Source: Gammaproteobacteria bacterium (GTDB lineage: Bacteria; Pseudomonadota; Gammaproteobacteria; Pseudomonadales; Azotimanducaceae). Taken from it: a DNA stretch of 53,231 bases. The notes below the pieces were generated by a model. That model saw only the letters and a program-made list of their open reading frames with translations, did not search any database and was not told the DNA's origin. The stretch lies in assembly GCA_009837725.1 (NCBI GenBank), contig VXSY01000145.1:1-53231 (forward strand). The letters are read 5' to 3'. Position 1 is the first letter of the stretch. Each line of letters starts with the position of its first letter. The translations under genes were made by a program, and so were the position numbers. This document shows, piece by piece, positions 1-8,612 of this stretch.

Positions 1-137
1 GGCCTGGGGGAGCGTGGGGCTGGTTGGGGCTGGTGCGGCTGTGGGTTCCGGTTCGTCGCTCAAGAGTCCTGCCCCTCGCAAGGCCGCGGTCGTAAGCGGG
101 TATTCTGGCGCATCCCGACCATCGGAGCATCCAGCCC

Positions 138-1028
138 TTGAGCATCGAAGTTCGCGATCCGCGCTTTCTCGACGTCATTCCCGAAGACCTTGCCCTGGAG
201 ACCCTGGGCGAGGGCTTTGCCTTCACCGAGGGGCCCATCTGGCACCCGACCGAGCGCCATCTCACGTTCAGCGACATTCCGAACAGCCGCATGCACCGCT
301 GGAGCGCGGAGGGTGGCGTGACGGTCTTCCGGGACCCGAGCAACATGACCAACGGCAACACCTACGACCATTCCGGGCGCATCCTCTCGTGCGAACACGC
401 CACTTCCCGCGTCACCCGCACCGAGGCGGACGGCAGCGTCACCGTCATGGCCAGCCACTACGACGGCAAGGAACTGAACAGTCCCAACGACATCGTGGTA
501 CGACGCGACGGCAGCATCTGGTTCACCGATCCAACTTTCGGGCGTCTCGGCGGCACCGGCGTGGTGCGAGACCTCGAACTCGATCACGTCGGCGTCTATC
601 GCCTCGACCCCGATTCGCGGGAACTCACCCTGCTTGCGACGGATTTCGGCCAGCCCAACGGCCTCGCCTTCACGCTCGATCACGAGGGACTCTATGTTGC
701 TGACACGCCAAACCGCCACATCCGTCGCTTCGCCATCAACGACGACGGTAGCCTCTCAGGCGGCGAAGTCTTCGCGGAGTCCACCGGCGAGGGCGCCGGC
801 GCCCCGGACGGCCTCAAGATCGACAGCCAAGGCCACGTGTTCTGCGCCGGCCCCGGCGGCGTCCACGTCTATCACCCGGCGGACGGGACGTGCCTCGGCG
901 TGATTCACACCCCGGCGTTTTGCGCCAACTTCGCTTGGGGAGACGACGACCTCCTCACGTTCTTCCTGACATCCTCGACCTGCCTCTACCGAACGCGGGT
1001 GAAGGTGCCGGGGATCCCGTTGTTCTAA
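138..1028 (+). CDS. SMP-30/gluconolactonase/LRE family protein
   Basis: This is a 296-residue six-bladed beta-propeller of the SMP-30/gluconolactonase family. Known members hydrolyse sugar lactones using one bound divalent metal. The family's metal and substrate residues are visible: Glu31 in EGPIWHP, Asn117 in NSPNDI, Asn174 in QPNGLAF and Asp224 in APDGLKID. There is no signal peptide, so a cytoplasmic location is expected. The start is TTG at 138; no ATG lies nearby that would keep Glu31. It reads in the same direction as the two small genes that follow. A sugar isomerase/dehydrogenase pair lies 1.3 kb away, so a role in sugar or sugar-acid breakdown is plausible. The actual substrate cannot be read from the sequence. 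Confidence 0.88.
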   Translation: MSIEVRDPRFLDVIPEDLALETLGEGFAFTEGPIWHPTERHLTFSDIPNSRMHRWSAEGGVTVFRDPSNMTNGNTYDHSGRILSCEHATSRVTRTEADGSVTVMASHYDGKELNSPNDIVVRRDGSIWFTDPTFGRLGGTGVVRDLELDHVGVYRLDPDSRELTLLATDFGQPNGLAFTLDHEGLYVADTPNRHIRRFAINDDGSLSGGEVFAESTGEGAGAPDGLKIDSQGHVFCAGPGGVHVYHPADGTCLGVIHTPAFCANFAWGDDDLLTFFLTSSTCLYRTRVKVPGIPLF

Positions 1029-1056
1029 AGAGGCTGGCCCCGAAGGGAGAAACGAC

Positions 1057-1461
1057 ATGGGCATCTTCCACGTTGGTGCCAAGATTCGGAACTGGCAAAA
1101 CCGGTTTCTTCCGCCTGAACGGCAGGGCGAGGAGGTCGTATGTGACGTGCTTGTCGATTCCGGGGCGGCCGAACTCGCGCTGCCGGTGGAACGCGCCTGC
1201 GCACTCAAGCTCGAGGAGCTCGACAATGTGCGCGTGTTCACCGCCGATGGCGGTCAGGATGAGTACCGAGTGCTCGGCATCGTGGAGCTCGAAGTGCAGG
1301 GCCGGCTTTGCCAAGTTCGCGTGATTGAGCTGCCGCGTGGTGCCGAACCATTGCTTGGGGCCGTGCCCCTTGAGGAAATGGACTGGCGTATCGACCCGTC
1401 ACAGAAAAAACTGGTGCCGAACCCGCGATCGCCGGATCGTCCGTTGCTGCCGCTTTGTTGA
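1057..1461 (+). CDS. single-domain retroviral-type aspartic protease-like protein
   Basis: This 134-residue protein has the signature of clan AA (retropepsin-like) aspartic proteases: VDSGAAELALP at residues 31-41, which is the D-[ST]-G-A active-site loop followed by the usual hydrophobic stretch. A second family hallmark, LLGAVPLEEMDW, lies near residues 98-109. Such proteins would work as homodimers, each giving one catalytic Asp. No transmembrane segment or signal peptide is seen, and the protein is only the catalytic module. A GGGAG ribosome binding site precedes the ATG. It lies 28 nt after the SMP-30 gene and 3 nt before the methyltransferase, so the three may be co-transcribed. Substrate is unknown. 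Confidence 0.75.
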   Translation: MGIFHVGAKIRNWQNRFLPPERQGEEVVCDVLVDSGAAELALPVERACALKLEELDNVRVFTADGGQDEYRVLGIVELEVQGRLCQVRVIELPRGAEPLLGAVPLEEMDWRIDPSQKKLVPNPRSPDRPLLPLC

Positions 1462-1464
1462 TCG

Positions 1465-2160
1465 ATGCCGGCTGACCAGCCAGCGAGTCATTCCGTTCGG
1501 CGGCACCTGAATGTCGCGATAGAGGCCTACGACCGCACCATCCGGCAGTTCATTCCGGGGTATGAGGAGGGGATTGCGCGCGCGGCGGAGTTGGTGGCAC
1601 GGGCGAGGCCCGGGTGGGTGCTTGATCTCGGAGCGGGTACCGGCGCCTTGGCAGCCGCAATGCTGGCACGCGAGGGTGTTGGCGAAGTGGCCCTGATTGA
1701 CGTGGATGGCGAGATGCTGGCGCAGGCGCGCGTGCGTCTGGCGGCTTTTGGCGAGCGGGCGGCCTTCCACGAGCAGTCATTCGACGCATCGCTGCCTGGG
1801 TGCGATGCGGTGGCGGCCTCGCTGGCGTTGCACCACGTGCCGACGATGGCGCGGAAGATGGCACTGTATGCACGGATCCATGCGGCGCTGAGACCGGGCG
1901 GGGTGTTCGTGAACGCGGACGTGACCATGCCGGCAGAGGCCGCCTTGCAGGAAGCCACCTACGAGCGCTGGGCGCAGCACTTGGTGGCCAGCGGCATCGA
2001 GCCGCATCGGGCGCGGGAGCACTTCGCCGAGTGGGCTGACGAGGACACGTACCTCCCACTCGACGAGGAACTGGCGGCGCTGCGCGAAGTTGGCTTCGAA
2101 GCCGAGTGCGTGTGGCAGGAGACACCGTTTAGCTTGGTCGTCGGCAGGAAAGGCGGCTAG
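1465..2160 (+). CDS. class I SAM-dependent methyltransferase
   Basis: This is a 231-residue Rossmann-fold methyltransferase. Motif I, which binds S-adenosylmethionine, is VLDLGAGTGALAAAML at about residues 52-67. The acidic end of strand beta-2 is IDVDGEML (about residues 77-84) and the post-II region is ASLALHHV. The size fits small-molecule methyltransferases of the Methyltransf_11/25 type. The ATG lies 3 nt after the stop of the aspartic protease gene, which suggests translational coupling. The target molecule cannot be told from sequence or neighbours. The gene is followed by a convergent intergenic region full of hairpins. Confidence 0.88.
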   Translation: MPADQPASHSVRRHLNVAIEAYDRTIRQFIPGYEEGIARAAELVARARPGWVLDLGAGTGALAAAMLAREGVGEVALIDVDGEMLAQARVRLAAFGERAAFHEQSFDASLPGCDAVAASLALHHVPTMARKMALYARIHAALRPGGVFVNADVTMPAEAALQEATYERWAQHLVASGIEPHRAREHFAEWADEDTYLPLDEELAALREVGFEAECVWQETPFSLVVGRKGG

Positions 2161-2227
2161 GAGGCTGCGCCGTAGAAACGGCGCTGGCTCCTAGCCGGAG
2201 GGTGAGCGCAAGCGAACCCGTAGGCCA

Positions 2228-2308
2228 GCAGTTGCGGAGCAACTGCCGACGCGCTCGTAGAGCGCGCTAGTTCAACCCGGGCAGGACAAGCCCCGCCCCT
2301 ACGGGGCG
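2228..2308. repeat. hairpin cluster with a copy of a two-hairpin dispersed repeat
   Basis: The 207-bp gap between two convergent genes holds three perfect hairpins: GCAGTTGC/GCAACTGC with a GGA loop (2228-2246), GCGCTC/GAGCGC (2251-2265) and CGCCCC/GGGGCG (2294-2308). The first two, in this order and 4 nt apart, match the reverse complement of 9702-9745 with paired changes in the stems, so they look like one dispersed element. No U-run follows, but the cluster could still end transcription from both sides. Confidence 0.6.
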
Positions 2309-2367
2309 CTTGGTTTGCAGTTGGGCACCTGGCGGCTAGCGGGGCCAGCGGCCGACGTTGGTGCGGC

Positions 2368-3420
2368 CTAAATGCCCAAAACCGCCCGGTTGGTCGCCTC
2401 GTCCGCACCTGAGGAGGCGAAGTCGTCGAACGCCTTGTCGGTCACCCGGATGATGTGGTCGCGGATGAACTCTGCGCCCTCGCGGGCGCCGTCTTCCTGA
2501 TGCTTGAGGCAGCATTCCCATTCGAGCACGGCCCAGCCGTCGAAGTCATAGGCGGCGAACTTGGAGAAGATGGAGCGGAAGTCGATCTGGCCGTCGCCTA
2601 GGCTGCGGAAGCGGCCGGGGCGGTCCACCCAGTCCTGATAGCCGCCATAGACGCCGGCGCGGCCGTTCGGGTTGAACTCGGCGTCCTTCACGTGAAACAT
2701 GCGGATGCGCTCGTGGTAGTGGTCGATGAAGGCCAGATAGTCGAGCTGCTGCAGGATGAAGTGGCTGGGGTCGTAGAGGATGTTGGCGCGTGGGTGGTCG
2801 TCCACCTCGGCGAGGAAGCGCTCGAAAGTCACGCCGTCGTGCAGGTCTTCGCCGGGGTGGATCTCGTAGCAGCAATCGACGCCGGCATCTTCGAAGGCAT
2901 CGAGAATGGGGCGCCAGCGTCGCGCAAGCTCCTCAAAGCCGACGTCAACGAGGCCCGGCGGCCGTTGCGGCCACGGATACATCATTGGCCACAACAACGC
3001 GCCGGAGAACGTGACGTGGGCGGTGAGGCCCAGATTTTGGCTCGCCTTCGCGGCCAGCTTCACCTGCCGGGTGGCCCACTCGGTGCGGGCGGCGGGATTG
3101 TTGTGCAGCCGCTCCGGCGCGAAGCCGTCGAACAGGCGGTCGTAGGCGGGGTGCACCGCCACGAGCTGCCCTTCGAGATGCGTGGAGAGTTCCGTGATCT
3201 CGACGCCGCACTCGGCCACCCGACCATTTAGGTCATCACAGTAGCCCTTGCTCTCGGCAGCCTTGGCAACATCGATGAAGGCGGCATTGCCGATGGGCAC
3301 CTGAATGCCCTTGAAGCCGAGCCTGGACGCCCAGCGCGACATGGCCTCGATGTTGTCGAACGGGTCTTCGTCGGCCATGAATTGCGCCAGAAAGATGGCG
3401 GGGCCCTTGAGTGTCTTCAT
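2368..3420 (-). CDS. sugar phosphate isomerase/epimerase (AP endonuclease 2-like TIM barrel)
   Basis: This 350-residue protein has the xylose-isomerase-like TIM-barrel fold. Conserved metal/acid positions are visible in order: Glu in CCYEIHPGEDLHDG, Asp and His in LYDPSHF, His and Asp in FHVKDAEF, and Glu in VLEWECC. Relatives isomerise or epimerise sugars, inosose or keto-sugars. The start is the ATG at 3420 giving MKTLKG; the frame is open further upstream, but that part overlaps the next gene and has no homologous look. It lies 41 nt downstream of a Gfo/Idh/MocA dehydrogenase on the same strand. This pairing is common in inositol and sugar catabolic operons, so the two probably act in one pathway. 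Confidence 0.87.
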   Translation of the reverse strand: MKTLKGPAIFLAQFMADEDPFDNIEAMSRWASRLGFKGIQVPIGNAAFIDVAKAAESKGYCDDLNGRVAECGVEITELSTHLEGQLVAVHPAYDRLFDGFAPERLHNNPAARTEWATRQVKLAAKASQNLGLTAHVTFSGALLWPMMYPWPQRPPGLVDVGFEELARRWRPILDAFEDAGVDCCYEIHPGEDLHDGVTFERFLAEVDDHPRANILYDPSHFILQQLDYLAFIDHYHERIRMFHVKDAEFNPNGRAGVYGGYQDWVDRPGRFRSLGDGQIDFRSIFSKFAAYDFDGWAVLEWECCLKHQEDGAREGAEFIRDHIIRVTDKAFDDFASSGADEATNRAVLGI

Positions 3421-3461
3421 CTCTCGCTCCTTCGCGGGTCGCCTTTGCGCCCGCATGGGTG

Positions 3462-4622
3462 TCACGATTCGGGGAAGTCCATCCACTTTGCGCCGGCGCG
3501 GGAACTCGCCACGACGGTCTCGATGAACGCCATGCCGCGCACGCCGTCGGCAATGGTGGGAAAGTCGAGGTTCTCGGGCGTTGGCTCGCGTCCCTGGGCC
3601 TTCGCTTCGAGGGTGTCGGCGAAGTTGCGGTAGAGGATGGCGAAGGCTTCGAGGAACCCTTCCGGGTGGCCAGCCGGCAAGCGCGTGGCATCTGTGGAGG
3701 CATGGCCCACGCCCGGCCCTCCGGTGCGGCGCACCTCGAAGGGCCGGTCCGGCCAGCGCACGGTGAGGGAGTTCGGCTCCATCTGCATCCATTCGAGGCC
3801 GCCGGTTTCGCCATATACGCGCAGGCGCAGCCCGTTCTCCTCGCCAACGGCGATTTGGCTCGCAAAAAGCACGCCTCTGGCGCCGCCCTCGAACCGGAGC
3901 AGCACGTTGCCGTCGTCTTCGAGCTGGCGGCCGGGAACGAAGGTGGTGAGGTCTGCGCACAGGGAATCGATGCGAAGGCCGGTGACGTACTCGGCTAGGT
4001 TCTCGCCATGCGTGCCGATGTCGCCCATGCAGCCGGCGGCACCGGAGCGGGCGGGGTCCGTGCGCCACTCTGCCTGCTTGTTGCCGGCTTGTTCCTCTGC
4101 GCCTGCAAGCCAGCCTTGGATGTACTCCACAACCACGCGCCGAACCGCCCCGAACGCGCCCGAACGCACGAGATGCCTTGCCTCCTTCACCATCGGGTAG
4201 CCGGTGTAGTTGTGGGTGAGGCCGAAGACGAGGCTGGTCTCTCCGGTGAGCGCCGCGAGCTCCTGTGCCTCGGCGAGATCGAAGGTGGCGGGCTTGTCGG
4301 ACATGACGTGAAAACCCGCCTCGAGTGCCTCCTTGGCGATGGGGAAGTGCGTGTGGTTCGGCGTGGCGATGACGACGAAGTCCATGCGGTCGTCGGCGCT
4401 CAGCGCGGCCTCCGCTTGGAACATCTCATGGGTCGAACCGTAGCTGCGTTCGGCCGGCAAACCATATAGCGCAGGGCCGGCAGCGCGGGACCGCTCCGGA
4501 TCGCTCGAGAAGGCGCCACACGCAAGCTCGATGCGCCCGTCTAGCTCCGCGGCGATGCGGTGCACGGCGCCGATGAAGGCACCCTCGCCGCCGCCTACGA
4601 GTCCCATCCGCAGTTTCGCCAT
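3462..4622 (-). CDS. Gfo/Idh/MocA family NAD(P)-dependent oxidoreductase
   Basis: This 386-residue enzyme has an N-terminal Rossmann fold (LRMGLVGGGEGAFIG, residues 4-18). The family's EKP motif appears as SDKP (MSDKPATF, about residues 108-115), with the catalytic Lys retained. The C-terminal domain carries the GDIGTHGENLAEY stretch (about residues 196-208) typical of the substrate site. Known members oxidise sugars, inositols or related polyols. The start ATG gives MAKLRMG at the very beginning of the Rossmann strand. It is the first gene of a two-gene minus-strand operon with the isomerase downstream. The substrate is not identified. Confidence 0.88.
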   Translation of the reverse strand: MAKLRMGLVGGGEGAFIGAVHRIAAELDGRIELACGAFSSDPERSRAAGPALYGLPAERSYGSTHEMFQAEAALSADDRMDFVVIATPNHTHFPIAKEALEAGFHVMSDKPATFDLAEAQELAALTGETSLVFGLTHNYTGYPMVKEARHLVRSGAFGAVRRVVVEYIQGWLAGAEEQAGNKQAEWRTDPARSGAAGCMGDIGTHGENLAEYVTGLRIDSLCADLTTFVPGRQLEDDGNVLLRFEGGARGVLFASQIAVGEENGLRLRVYGETGGLEWMQMEPNSLTVRWPDRPFEVRRTGGPGVGHASTDATRLPAGHPEGFLEAFAILYRNFADTLEAKAQGREPTPENLDFPTIADGVRGMAFIETVVASSRAGAKWMDFPES

Positions 4623-4811
4623 CGCTCCCCCAAGCCCAGTCTCAGCCGGAGATTGAACGGGAGAACACCCTGTGCGGTCAACATCGCCCCGAACCGCGAT
4701 GCCGGCCAGGGTGAAGGGACGGCTTGGGCGGGCCTGTAGCGTTGCCGTCAGGCGACGATTCTTGTGGCGCTAGAATCCCGCCGTTACCGGCAGATGGAGT
4801 GAGGGGTCACC

Positions 4812-5816
4812 ATGCGCAAGCGGATTGCGGTCACATTGCCGGCGGGGCCGGTGCTCGAGGACAACATCGAGGTCGTGCGCTGGGCCGAGGACAACGGCTT
4901 CGACGACGCCTGGTTCAGCGATGCGATGGCACCGGACAGCCTGACGATGGTGGCCGCGATGGCGCCCCACGCCCGGCGGATGCGGCTGGGGGTGGCGGTT
5001 ACACCGGTGTATACGCGCACCCCGGCGGTGCTGGCCGCAACGGCGAACGTCTTGGGCCAGCTCCTGCCCGGGCGGTTTGCCCTGGGCCTTGGCTCGTCCA
5101 GCCAAGCCATCATGGAGCGCTTCAACGGCATCGCGCTGGAGAAGCCGCTCACGCGGGTGAAGGAGACGGCGGTCATCGTTCGCTCGATGCTGGCTGGCGA
5201 GAAATCGAACTTCGACCTGACGACGCTTTCGAGCCGAGGCTACAGCCAGACGCCGCTCGAACACCCCGTGCCCATCTTCCTCGCCGGCCTGCGCCCCAAG
5301 ATGATCGAGATGGCCGCGGAGCACGGCGATGGTGTGGTGTTCAACCTCTGGCCGCGCAAGGCGCTGCCGCGAATGCTCGAACACGTAAGGATTGGCGCAG
5401 CGCGGGCCGGCAAGACGCTCGACGACATCGAAATCCTCAACCGCTCGATGGTCTATGTGACGGACGACATCGAAGACGGCCGTGCCCGCTTTCGGCATCA
5501 CTTCGCGCCCTACTACGCCAACCCCGTGTACAACGACTTCCTCAAGTGGGCTGGCTACGAAGAGGAGGCGCAGAACGTGCTCGACGGCTGGGCCGCACGC
5601 GACCGCGAGAAGACGACCTCCTCCCTCACCGACGAGATCGTTGACGAGGTGGCCATCATCGGCACCGAGGAGCAGGTGGCGGAACGGGTGAAGGAACAGG
5701 CCGAGGCGGGCATCGACACCACCATCGTCGCGCCCATCGGCGCACCGCCTCCGGGGCCCGAAGAAGCGAAAGTCACCTTCCAGGCGTTTACGTCGGACCG
5801 CTTCCGATTCGACTGA
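4812..5816 (+). CDS. LLM class (luciferase-like) flavin-dependent oxidoreductase
   Basis: This 334-residue TIM-barrel protein belongs to the bacterial luciferase-like family, which uses FMN or F420. The N-terminus shows the family pattern IEVVRWAEDNGFDDAWFSD, then LGVAVTPVYTRTPAVLAATA and the LLPGRFALGLGSSSQ block at about residues 79-99. The C-terminal part contains IIGTEEQVAERVKEQAEAGID, the usual helix closing the barrel. The ATG follows a purine-rich GGAGTGAGGGG sequence. It is transcribed divergently from the Gfo/Idh operon, with a 189-bp gap. Two more paralogues occur at 7603 and 41167. The cofactor and substrate cannot be assigned with certainty. Confidence 0.85.
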   Translation: MRKRIAVTLPAGPVLEDNIEVVRWAEDNGFDDAWFSDAMAPDSLTMVAAMAPHARRMRLGVAVTPVYTRTPAVLAATANVLGQLLPGRFALGLGSSSQAIMERFNGIALEKPLTRVKETAVIVRSMLAGEKSNFDLTTLSSRGYSQTPLEHPVPIFLAGLRPKMIEMAAEHGDGVVFNLWPRKALPRMLEHVRIGAARAGKTLDDIEILNRSMVYVTDDIEDGRARFRHHFAPYYANPVYNDFLKWAGYEEEAQNVLDGWAARDREKTTSSLTDEIVDEVAIIGTEEQVAERVKEQAEAGIDTTIVAPIGAPPPGPEEAKVTFQAFTSDRFRFD

Positions 5817-5833
5817 CGCCCGGCCCCAACTCG

Positions 5834-5850
5834 CGCGCCCTTCGGGCGCG
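5834..5850 (+). terminator. strong GC hairpin after the LLM gene
   Basis: CGCGCCC and GGGCGCG form a perfect 7-bp stem with a 3-nt loop, 18 nt after the LLM stop codon. It is followed by the second palindromic block GGAGGG..GCCCTCC (about 5851-5869). There is no U-run, so it is not a classical intrinsic terminator. Confidence 0.4.
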
Positions 5851-5983
5851 TGGAGGGTGAGACGCCCTCCCTCCGAAGGCCCTCGGCGAGCTATTGCCCT
5901 TGCGGTTTCCCGTACCGCCGAGGACGTCGAGCCGCTGCGCACAAGGAACTAGATTAGGTGGGGTTCCCTGCCGTTGATAGGGG

Positions 5984-6084
5984 GCCCTCGGAGGGAAGGC
6001 ATCCTGCCTTCCTGGCACTGACCATGCACTTGCCAAAGGCGCCTTGTGGTGCCAGGGAAGGCAGGATGCCTTCCCTCCGAGGGC
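5984..6084. repeat. nested palindromic repeat, GGAGGGAAGGCAT family
   Basis: Two arms, 5984-6018 and 6049-6084, are reverse complements over 35 bp apart from one extra G in the right arm, around a 30-bp spacer. Each arm has a smaller palindrome of its own (GGAAGGCA / TGCCTTCC). A diverged relative with the same core lies at 41035-41148. The 367-bp stretch 5817-6183 holds only this element and the hairpin at 5834; I see no gene in it. It looks like a non-coding dispersed element, possibly a MITE or REP-like sequence, but no target-site duplication was identified. Confidence 0.7.
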
Positions 6085-6183
6085 ACATCCTCGTTCGTCA
6101 ACGCATTACGTTCGCCCTCCACCGTGCCGCGCGCTTCGTGTTGAGCGGTGGGATGGCGTCGGGTGCGGTAATCTGGCTCCCGT

Positions 6184-7536
6184 ATGTTGATCGCCATTCT
6201 CGTCGCCTACCAGATCGTGCTCGTCGGCATTGGCCTCTGGGCGCGCAATCGCAGTGCTAGCCATGACGATTTCCTCATCGGCGGCCGCCGCATGGGGGCG
6301 CTCGTCGCCAGCCTCTCCTACGCCGCCGGCGCATCCTCCGCATGGTCGATCCTCGGCGTCACCGGCATCGCCTACACCCAAGGCATATCCGCCGTCTGGC
6401 TGCTGCCCGGCACGATCACGGGGCACATCGTCGCGTGGTTCTTCATCGCGCCAAGGCTTCGCCGCCTGGCCGCAGAGAGGCAATACGTAACCCTCACCGA
6501 CTTCTTGGTCGACGGCCTCGATGCCGGCGAACGTCGCGCCGCGATTGCCGTATCCAGCGCCGCCATCCTCTTCTGTTTTTCGTTCTATGTCGCGGCGCAG
6601 TTTCAGGGTGCCGGCACCACTCTCGCGGCCTCGTTCGACATCAGCGCCGCCGCCGCCATCGTCATCGGCGCTGCCATCATCCTCGTGTACACGTGCCTCG
6701 GCGGCTTCTGGGCCGTGAGTCTCACCGACTCCCTCCAGGCCGTGGTGATGTTCGTGGCCGCGCTGGTCCTGCCCATCGCCGTGCTGGTGGAGCTTGGCGG
6801 CTTCGCTCCCATCTTCACGGCACTGGAGCCCGAGCAACTGAGCCCAACCGGCGCCAACGCCGGTTGGCTGGCGGCAGGCTTCCTGCTCGGCATGGTGTCC
6901 ATTGGCTTCGGCCCGCTCGGCCAGCCGCACATGCTGAACCGCATGATGGCGCTCGCGGACGAGGGCGCGCTTTCCCGGGCGCGCCTCATTGCCTTGGCGT
7001 GGTTCGTCGTCGTGCTCGGCGGGATGTTCATCGCCGGGCTCGCGGGTCATGCGCTGCTCGATCAGGTGCCCGAGCCGGAGTCCTTGCTGTTCCAGCTCTC
7101 CGAAGCGCTGTTGCCGGCTCTCGTCGGGGCGCTGCTGACCGTGGCCGTGCTGTCTGCCGTGATGTCCACGGCGGACAGCCAATTGCTGGTGGCGGCCGGC
7201 GTTGCGTCGCACGACTTGAAGCGTGCCAACTCTCGCATCTACGTCGTGCTCGTGGGCATCGTGGCCGTGCTGCTGGCGTTGTTCCTGCCGGAGACCATCT
7301 TCGCCCGCGTGCTGTTCGCCTGGAACGCGCTGGGCGCGACGTTCGGCCCCTTGGTCATGCAACGACTGCTCCGCCGCCCCATCAACCCGACGATGGCGCC
7401 GGTGGCGATGGCTGCGGGGTTCGCACTCACGGTGCTGTTCTACTCGCTGCCGGACACGCCGGGCGACGTGGCGGAGCGCGCCCTTCCGTTCGCGGTGGGC
7501 TGGCTGATCCTGATGCTGCCGGCGCGGCGCGGTTAG
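6184..7536 (+). CDS. sodium:solute symporter (SSS family)
   Basis: This 450-residue inner-membrane protein has about 12-13 hydrophobic segments and no signal peptide. It matches the SSS/PutP-type family. The N-terminal helix is followed by the family's FLIGGRRMGALVASLSYAAGASSAWSILG region (residues 32-60). YTQGISAVWLLPGT follows, and MSTADSQLLVAAGVASHDL (about residues 323-341) is the typical helix-8/9 Na+-site segment with Ser and Asp. Such transporters use the Na+ gradient to import proline, pantothenate, sugars or other solutes. The reading frame starts with ATG directly at the first membrane helix. It lies 66 nt before the second LLM gene on the same strand. The solute is unknown; proline-like substrates would be a reasonable guess. 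Confidence 0.85.
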   Translation: MLIAILVAYQIVLVGIGLWARNRSASHDDFLIGGRRMGALVASLSYAAGASSAWSILGVTGIAYTQGISAVWLLPGTITGHIVAWFFIAPRLRRLAAERQYVTLTDFLVDGLDAGERRAAIAVSSAAILFCFSFYVAAQFQGAGTTLAASFDISAAAAIVIGAAIILVYTCLGGFWAVSLTDSLQAVVMFVAALVLPIAVLVELGGFAPIFTALEPEQLSPTGANAGWLAAGFLLGMVSIGFGPLGQPHMLNRMMALADEGALSRARLIALAWFVVVLGGMFIAGLAGHALLDQVPEPESLLFQLSEALLPALVGALLTVAVLSAVMSTADSQLLVAAGVASHDLKRANSRIYVVLVGIVAVLLALFLPETIFARVLFAWNALGATFGPLVMQRLLRRPINPTMAPVAMAAGFALTVLFYSLPDTPGDVAERALPFAVGWLILMLPARRG

Positions 7537-7602
7537 AATGCGCCGCCCACATCCCGCGCCCGACGCAGGGCGCAGGCAACTCACACGAGATAAGGAACGC
7601 AC

Positions 7603-8607
7603 ATGAAGGTTGACGGCGGAGTCGGCTGGGATCTCGCCAAGGTTGGCGCCCAGGCACAGGAACTCGAGGAGATGGGCTACAGCGGCATTCAGTCGGCGGA
7701 AACCTCGCACGACCCTTTCCTGCCGCTGGCGTTCGCCGCCCAGCACACCTCGAAGGTGGACCTCATCACCGGCATTGCCGTCGCCTTCGCCCGCACGCCC
7801 ATGGTGCTCGCGCAAATCGGCCACGACCTCAACGCCACTTCAGAAGGGCGCTTCGTGCTGGGCCTCGGCTCGCAGATTCGTCCCCACATCACCAAGCGCT
7901 TCAGCATGCCCTGGTCGCACCCGGCGGCACGGATGCGCGAGTTCATCCTTGCCCTCCGGGCCATCTGGGCGAACTGGTATGACAACGAACCCCTCGCCTT
8001 CACCGGCAAGTTCTACACCCACACCCTGATGACGCCGTTCTTCACCCCCACCAACACCGAGCATGGCGCACCGCGCGTGTTCCTTGCCGCAGTCGGCCCA
8101 CGCATGACCGAGGTGGCAGGGGAAGTCGCCGACGGCATCATCGTGCACGCCTTCACCACCGAGAAGTACCTGCGCGAGACCACGATCCCGGCCATCGAGC
8201 GGGGCCTTGCGAAGTCCGGTCGAACGCGCGATGACTTCGAGATTTCCTATCCCTGCTTTGTGGTCACCGGTCGCGACGAGAAGGAGCAGGCGGGCGCGGC
8301 TCAAGCCACCCGCCAGCAGATCGCTTTCTACGGCTCGACGCCAGCCTATAAGCCTGTGCTCGACAGCGTCGGCGCTGGCGAGCTGCAGCCGCAGCTCAAC
8401 GCCATGTCGAAGCAAGGCCGCTGGGTGGAAATGGCGGAGCTCATCGACGAGGAACTCATGCGCAACTTCGCCGTGGTCGCCGAACCGGACGAGATCGCCA
8501 CCGGCATCAAGGAACGTTACGGCGACATCGTGGACCGTACCTCCGCCGCCTACGCCCAACTCGATTCGGGCCGTCGCCGCCGCGTCGTCGAAGCGCTGAC
8601 CGCATAA
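7603..8607 (+). CDS. LLM class oxidoreductase, F420-type (TIGR03617-like)
   Basis: This 334-residue TIM-barrel enzyme is of the luciferase-like family. The start VGAQAQELEEMGYSGIQSAE, the ITGIAVAFARTPMVLAQ segment and GRFVLGLGSQIRPHITKRFSMPW fit the subgroup annotated as probable F420-dependent (TIGR03617). The C-terminal half has the VFLAAVGPRMTEVAGEVADG block that closes the active site. The ATG follows a GATAAGGAA ribosome binding site. It is followed after 5 nt by a VOC family gene, suggesting a two-gene unit. Gammaproteobacteria do not always make F420, so FMN use remains possible. The substrate is unknown. Confidence 0.85.
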   Translation: MKVDGGVGWDLAKVGAQAQELEEMGYSGIQSAETSHDPFLPLAFAAQHTSKVDLITGIAVAFARTPMVLAQIGHDLNATSEGRFVLGLGSQIRPHITKRFSMPWSHPAARMREFILALRAIWANWYDNEPLAFTGKFYTHTLMTPFFTPTNTEHGAPRVFLAAVGPRMTEVAGEVADGIIVHAFTTEKYLRETTIPAIERGLAKSGRTRDDFEISYPCFVVTGRDEKEQAGAAQATRQQIAFYGSTPAYKPVLDSVGAGELQPQLNAMSKQGRWVEMAELIDEELMRNFAVVAEPDEIATGIKERYGDIVDRTSAAYAQLDSGRRRRVVEALTA

Positions 8608-8612
8608 AGCCC

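Noticed and set aside
2228-2308. CRISPR array or tRNA-like structures in the hairpin cluster
   Set aside because: There are no regularly spaced direct repeats and no cloverleaf or T-loop sequence; these are simple hairpins.
3421-4068. Upstream extension of the sugar isomerase frame
   Set aside because: It overlaps the Gfo/Idh gene in another frame and encodes Arg/Pro-rich sequence; the isomerase fold begins at MKTLKG.
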